Of a stretch of DNA of 64,000 nt, positions 60,326 through 64,000 are shown piece after piece. The translations under genes were made by a program, and so were the position numbers. Origin of the DNA: an uncultured Prevotellaceae bacterium (GTDB taxonomy: Bacteria; Bacteroidota; Bacteroidia; Bacteroidales; Bacteroidaceae). The notes below the pieces were generated by a model, which was not told where the DNA came from, did no database searches, and saw nothing but the letters and a program-made list of their open reading frames with translations. The stretch is taken from the NCBI GenBank assembly GCA_902789415.1, contig CADAOD010000001.1, forward strand, positions 1 through 64,000, in the 5' to 3' direction. The number at the start of each line of letters is the position of its first letter. The first letter of the stretch is position 1.

Positions 60326-62486
60326 ATTTTAGCCAGCGGTCCAGCCAGTTAAAGAAGGTGCGCTGCCACAGGATGCCGTTCTGTGGTTTCAGTACCCAGT
60401 GGTTCTCGTCGGGGAAGATGAGCAACTCAGCAGGGATACCCTTCATGCGTGCAGCATTGAAGGCCGACATACCCTGAGTGGCATTGATACGATAGTCCTT
60501 CTCGCCATGAATTACGAGGATAGGTGTATCCCACTTCTCTACGTACTTATGTGGTGAATCGTGGTAAGTCTTCTGTGCGTTTGGCAGCTGTGGACGGTGC
60601 CAATAAGCCTCGTCATACTCCCAGTTCGAGAACCAGTTTTCCTCGGTCTCCAGATACATCGCAGCCAGATTGAATGCGCCGTCGTGAGAGATGAAAGCCT
60701 TGAAACGCTTGTCGTGATGACCTGCCAGATAGTAAACCGAGAAACCACCGAACGATGCACCTACGGCACCCAGGTGATCCTTGTCAACATAAGGCAGATT
60801 ATTGGCTGCGTCGTCGATGGCAGCCAGATAATCCTTCATGCACTGACCGGTCCAGTCGCCAGAAATCTCCTCGAGCCACTCCTGACCGAATCCAGGCAGA
60901 CCACGACGGTTAGGAGCTACTACTACATAACCCTGCGAAGCCATAATCATAAAGTTCCAACGATAGCTCCAGAACTGTGATACAGGACTCTGAGGACCGC
61001 CCTCGCAGAACAGCAGGGTGGGGTACTTCTTGTTCTCGTCGAAGTTTGGTGGCAGAATCACCCAAACCAACATCTGCTTGCCATCGCTGGTCTTTACCCA
61101 ACGCTGCTGTACGGTTGGCTTGGCCAGCTGATCCAGAATATGCTTGTTCTCGAAAGTGAGCTGCTTGGTCTGTGTCTTCTCAGGCTTCTTGAAGTTTGGA
61201 GTTACGATATACAGGTCGGCAGGCGATGTGTAGTTATGACGCTCCATCAGCAACTGCTTACCATTGTTCATCAGGTGAATCTGTCCGAAGTCATCCCAGG
61301 TATTGGTCAACTGCTTCAGTTCGCCCTTCCAGCTTACGGCATAGAGGTTCACGGTAGCGTGCCAAACACCAATGAAGTAAATCATTGCATCCTTAGAGTC
61401 GCTCCAAACAAAATCGTCAACGCCAGAGTCGAAACTCTCAGTTACGTATTTCTTCTCGCCAGTAGCTAAGTTGTACACACACAGACGGTTACGATCCGAC
61501 TCGTAGCCATCGTGCTCCATTGATGTCCAAGCAATGTATTTGCCGTCGGGCGAGAACTTGGGGTTCTGATCGTAACCTACGTTGTTCTTCAGATTCTCTT
61601 TGGCGTTCACACTCTGATATCTCAGCGATGTGGTAGGATCAACCTTTGGTGCCTGATAGTTTGCGGGCTTGCAAAGGTTCTTGGTCTCGCGCGTACCTAT
61701 TATATATAAATAGATGTCTGAGTCGGTAGAGATTGAATACTCCAGACCGGTCTTCTTGCGACAGGTATAGGCAATCGACTTAGAATCGGGGGCCCAATCT
61801 AACTGCTCGATGCCACCGAATGGCTCCATGGGGCACTCGTAGGGCTCGCCCTCCAGAATATCGATACCATCCTTGATGCCATCCTCTGTTACGTTTGCAA
61901 CAAATGGGTGCTGGATGCTCTCAACATAGTGATCCCAATGGCGATACATCAAATCGGTTACCAATCGGCCAGAAGCCTTAGGCAGGTCATCGGGATTCTT
62001 CTTGATAATCTTGTGGAAGTCAAGTGAGTGGAGCAGAATCACCTTCTTGCCATCGGGCGAGAATTTGAAACCCTCGATATCCTTCGAGGTGTTCGAAATC
62101 TGCTTGCGGTCAGAACCATCAGGGTTCATAGTCCACAACTGTCCACCTGACAGGAATGCAATTTTTCCGTTATACCAGGTAGGATCTGTTTCGCTCTTAC
62201 TGCCAGTAGTCAGAGTTTTACTTCCTGTACCATCGGCATTGATGATGGCAATCTTCTGCTGACTCTTATTGGCCTTTACGCTGTAGTAGCCAATCTGGTA
62301 AACAATCTGCTTACCATCAGCCGAAGCCTCGGCAGCACCTACACGTCCCATGGCCCAGAGTGCCTCGGGTGTCATCAGGTTGCTGGCAAGCTTGATATTC
62401 TGTTTCCCTATTTTCATTGTCTCTTCTGCTTTGGCTAGATTGGCAAAGAATACTAGCCCTACTAGAATTACTAGATACTTTTTCAT
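60324..62486 (-). CDS. S9-family prolyl oligopeptidase-type serine peptidase
   Basis: This 720-residue exported peptidase has a signal peptide (about 1-20, FANLAKAEE). An N-terminal beta-propeller with WD40-like/TolB-type repeats follows (about 40-420, FSPDGKKVILLHS, NPKFSPDGKYIAWTSMEHDGYESDRN). The C-terminal alpha/beta hydrolase (about 460-720) has catalytic Ser578 in GASFGGFSVYY, Asp664 in HGEKDYRIN and His696 in DENHWVLKP; PLP-like VVAPNRRGLPGFGQEWLEEISGDW is also seen. This family (dipeptidyl peptidase or acylaminoacyl peptidase-like) trims peptides in the periplasm. It starts 5 bases after the yidC stop. Confidence 0.94.
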   Translation of the reverse strand: MKKYLVILVGLVFFANLAKAEETMKIGKQNIKLASNLMTPEALWAMGRVGAAEASADGKQIVYQIGYYSVKANKSQQKIAIINADGTGSKTLTTGSKSETDPTWYNGKIAFLSGGQLWTMNPDGSDRKQISNTSKDIEGFKFSPDGKKVILLHSLDFHKIIKKNPDDLPKASGRLVTDLMYRHWDHYVESIQHPFVANVTEDGIKDGIDILEGEPYECPMEPFGGIEQLDWAPDSKSIAYTCRKKTGLEYSISTDSDIYLYIIGTRETKNLCKPANYQAPKVDPTTSLRYQSVNAKENLKNNVGYDQNPKFSPDGKYIAWTSMEHDGYESDRNRLCVYNLATGEKKYVTESFDSGVDDFVWSDSKDAMIYFIGVWHATVNLYAVSWKGELKQLTNTWDDFGQIHLMNNGKQLLMERHNYTSPADLYIVTPNFKKPEKTQTKQLTFENKHILDQLAKPTVQQRWVKTSDGKQMLVWVILPPNFDENKKYPTLLFCEGGPQSPVSQFWSYRWNFMIMASQGYVVVAPNRRGLPGFGQEWLEEISGDWTGQCMKDYLAAIDDAANNLPYVDKDHLGAVGASFGGFSVYYLAGHHDKRFKAFISHDGAFNLAAMYLETEENWFSNWEYDEAYWHRPQLPNAQKTYHDSPHKYVEKWDTPILVIHGEKDYRINATQGMSAFNAARMKGIPAELLIFPDENHWVLKPQNGILWQRTFFNWLDRWLK

Positions 62487-62491
62487 AAAGT

Positions 62492-64000
62492 TTATCTTTT
62501 TTGTTGGTTCATACGCTGTTTCTGCAGTTCTTCGGCCTGCTTCTGCATAGCCTCCAAGCGTGCAGCCAATCCTGATGTCTTCTTCTGAGGATTGTTCTTG
62601 TTCTCCTTATACTTAGCCTCCAGGATGGCGAGCAACTTCTCGTCGTTGGTAGTCTTGCGGAGTGTCCACATGATGGCAGCCGAGAAGAACAATGAGATAA
62701 AGTAGTAGAAGTTCAAACCTGATGAGTAGTCGTTGAACATGAAGAAGAACATTACCGGCATCAAGTACATCATCCACTGCATCATCTTCATCTGCTCAGC
62801 CTGCTGACCAACCATCTGGTCGCGCTGCTGGCGCATGGTCATATAGCTGTAAAGCACGTTGGCTACACAGAACAGAATACAGGTAAGCGACAGGTGGTCG
62901 CCGATACCCCAGATCTGAGTACCCCATTCGATGATTGGATCGTAAGTAGAAAGGTCGCTGATCCACAGGAACGACTCGCGACGCAGCTGGATAGCGTTAG
63001 GTACGAAGAAGAACATCGCCATCCAGATTGGGAACTGGATGAGCATAGGCAGACAGCCACCCAGAGGCGAAACACCATACTGTGAGTACAGCTGCATCAT
63101 AGCCTGCTGCTTCTTCATCTGATCCTCAGGCTTATCGTACTGCTTGGTAGCCTCGTCGAGTTTTGGTTTCAGTACACGCATCTTGGCCGATGACATGTAG
63201 CTCTTCTTTACCATTGGGAAGGTGATGACCTTCAGCAACAGGGTAATCAGAATCAGTACGATACCCATTGAGAAGCCCCATGAGGTGAGCCAGTCGAATA
63301 CGTAGATGGTGAACCAACGGTTAATCCAGCGTACCAGCCACCATCCCAGGTTTACTAATTGTTCTAGATCGAGGTCCTTACCGAATGCGCTCTGCTGCTC
63401 CACGTCCTTAATCAAACGGAAGTCGTTAGGACCAATATACATTTCAAACTCAGTTGCCTTAGCGCCTGTGGGGTCGAAAGCGGTCTTCAGCTTGGCACCC
63501 ATCTGCTTCAGGTAGCCACTACCTTTCTGCTGTGGAATGCTTGTCAACAGTGAGTTGGCAGCAAAGTTATCCTTCGAAATAAGGGCTGCTGAGAAGAACT
63601 GGTTCTTGAAAGCCACCCAGTCGAGCTGCTCCTCAATCTCCTTGTCAATCTCTTCTGAACCCTCATCAATATTCTTAGTACCACTGTTAGCTTTCTTATA
63701 GGTAACCGATGTATAGCGGTTTTCGAAAGTAAAGCCCTTCTCCTGCTGACGAACAAGGTCGTTCCATTCGATGCTCATCTCCTGATAGTTAGGAGCAAAC
63801 ATACCCTGCAGACCATTTGCCTTCAGATTGAAGTGCAGCATGTAGTCCTTACCTAATACGTAGTTGAATTCGATGCTACCACCATTGCTAGCCTGAGCAG
63901 TCATGGTGAGTGTTGAATCTGTTACGTTAGATGGGGTGAAGAACAGATCTTTGGTGATGATATTCTCCGACTTGCCTGCCAGCATAAAGTTCATCTGCTG
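62492..64000 (-). CDS. yidC: Membrane protein insertase YidC (N-terminus beyond the window)
   Basis: At least 502 residues are visible and the frame stays open to the right edge, so the signal anchor and first part of the periplasmic domain are missing. Present are the rest of the periplasmic beta domain (YVLGKDYMLHFNLKANGLQGM), and the conserved YidC/Oxa1 core with its membrane segments: WLTSWGFSMGIVLILITLLLKVITFPMVKKSYMSSAKM, the cytoplasmic helical loop LKPKLDEATKQY, and YSQYGVSPLGGCLPMLIQFPIWMAMFFFV. A basic, Gln-rich C-terminal tail follows (LEAMQKQAEELQKQRMNQQKR). It inserts and folds inner-membrane proteins alone or with SecYEG. It heads, within this window, the minus-strand set with the S9 peptidase and MFS genes. 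Confidence 0.97.
   Translation of the reverse strand, partial: QQMNFMLAGKSENIITKDLFFTPSNVTDSTLTMTAQASNGGSIEFNYVLGKDYMLHFNLKANGLQGMFAPNYQEMSIEWNDLVRQQEKGFTFENRYTSVTYKKANSGTKNIDEGSEEIDKEIEEQLDWVAFKNQFFSAALISKDNFAANSLLTSIPQQKGSGYLKQMGAKLKTAFDPTGAKATEFEMYIGPNDFRLIKDVEQQSAFGKDLDLEQLVNLGWWLVRWINRWFTIYVFDWLTSWGFSMGIVLILITLLLKVITFPMVKKSYMSSAKMRVLKPKLDEATKQYDKPEDQMKKQQAMMQLYSQYGVSPLGGCLPMLIQFPIWMAMFFFVPNAIQLRRESFLWISDLSTYDPIIEWGTQIWGIGDHLSLTCILFCVANVLYSYMTMRQQRDQMVGQQAEQMKMMQWMMYLMPVMFFFMFNDYSSGLNFYYFISLFFSAAIMWTLRKTTNDEKLLAILEAKYKENKNNPQKKTSGLAARLEAMQKQAEELQKQRMNQQKR

Noticed and set aside
1..64000. CRISPR arrays, insertion sequences, phage genes, tRNA or rRNA genes
   Set aside because: I looked for regular direct repeats with spacers, transposase or integrase motifs and RNA gene signatures and saw none. 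The AATT blocks have no unique spacers and are too short for CRISPR.

Overview
The window looks like a chromosomal segment of a Bacteroidales bacterium, most likely Prevotella/Segatella or a close relative. The evidence is three SusC-type and two SusD-type proteins, a one-protein hybrid two-component sensor, Bacteroidetes-type promoters (-7 box TAnnTTTG) with little Shine-Dalgarno signal, a type IX secretion (CHU_C) sorting domain, and a gut-type pectin-degrading repertoire. No rRNA, tRNA, insertion sequence, phage gene or CRISPR array was seen. No stretch longer than about 210 bases lacks a gene.

Bases 1 to about 46,400 form a polysaccharide utilisation region whose enzymes point to rhamnogalacturonan I (RG-I) pectin. 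On the minus strand at the left is susC - susD - orphan susC-like (8140 down to 148), divergent from a hybrid two-component regulator (8315-12436). A converging minus-strand operon encodes GH115, a PL26-type rhamnogalacturonan exolyase and GH2 (20909 down to 12469). Divergent from it, two plus-strand transcription units mix periplasmic enzymes with cytoplasmic rhamnose metabolism. The first is aldo/keto reductase, double CE12 esterase, rhamnose mutarotase and GH2 (21073-26787). The second is GH28, rhamnulokinase, a FucI/AraA-type isomerase, an MFS sugar porter, rhamnulose-1-phosphate aldolase and a DUF4450 protein (26910-36145). A second susC/susD pair (41401 down to 36245) and a 1596-residue fusion of GH28, GH105 and a third (alpha/alpha)6-like region (46395 down to 41605) complete it.

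Read together: SusC/SusD import RG-I pieces; CE12 removes acetyl groups; the GH2 enzymes and GH115 trim galactose- and glucuronate-type side chains; PL26, GH28 and GH105 take the backbone apart; freed L-rhamnose enters through the MFS porter and is processed by mutarotase, isomerase, kinase and aldolase to DHAP and L-lactaldehyde. The aldo/keto reductase may reduce the lactaldehyde. A canonical RhaA isomerase and an AraC-type RhaR are missing from the cluster. The isomerase slot is filled by a different family, and the only regulator present is the hybrid sensor.

From 46,510 to the end the content is general: uvrA with an upstream short CHU_C protein; a plus-strand operon of LysM/periplasmic-binding protein, outer-membrane barrel, POT-type transporter, NhaC antiporter and an endonuclease/exonuclease/phosphatase-fold protein; and a minus-strand set of yidC (cut by the window edge), S9 peptidase, MFS, DUF1846 protein and a second related MFS.

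Non-coding structure worth attention: 7-bp-period AATT repeats that begin exactly at stop codons, a shared 11-bp element in an imperfect palindrome upstream of two PUL promoters (one copy inside a GC-rich 29-bp palindrome), and GTAC-centred palindromes in both divergent intergenic regions.
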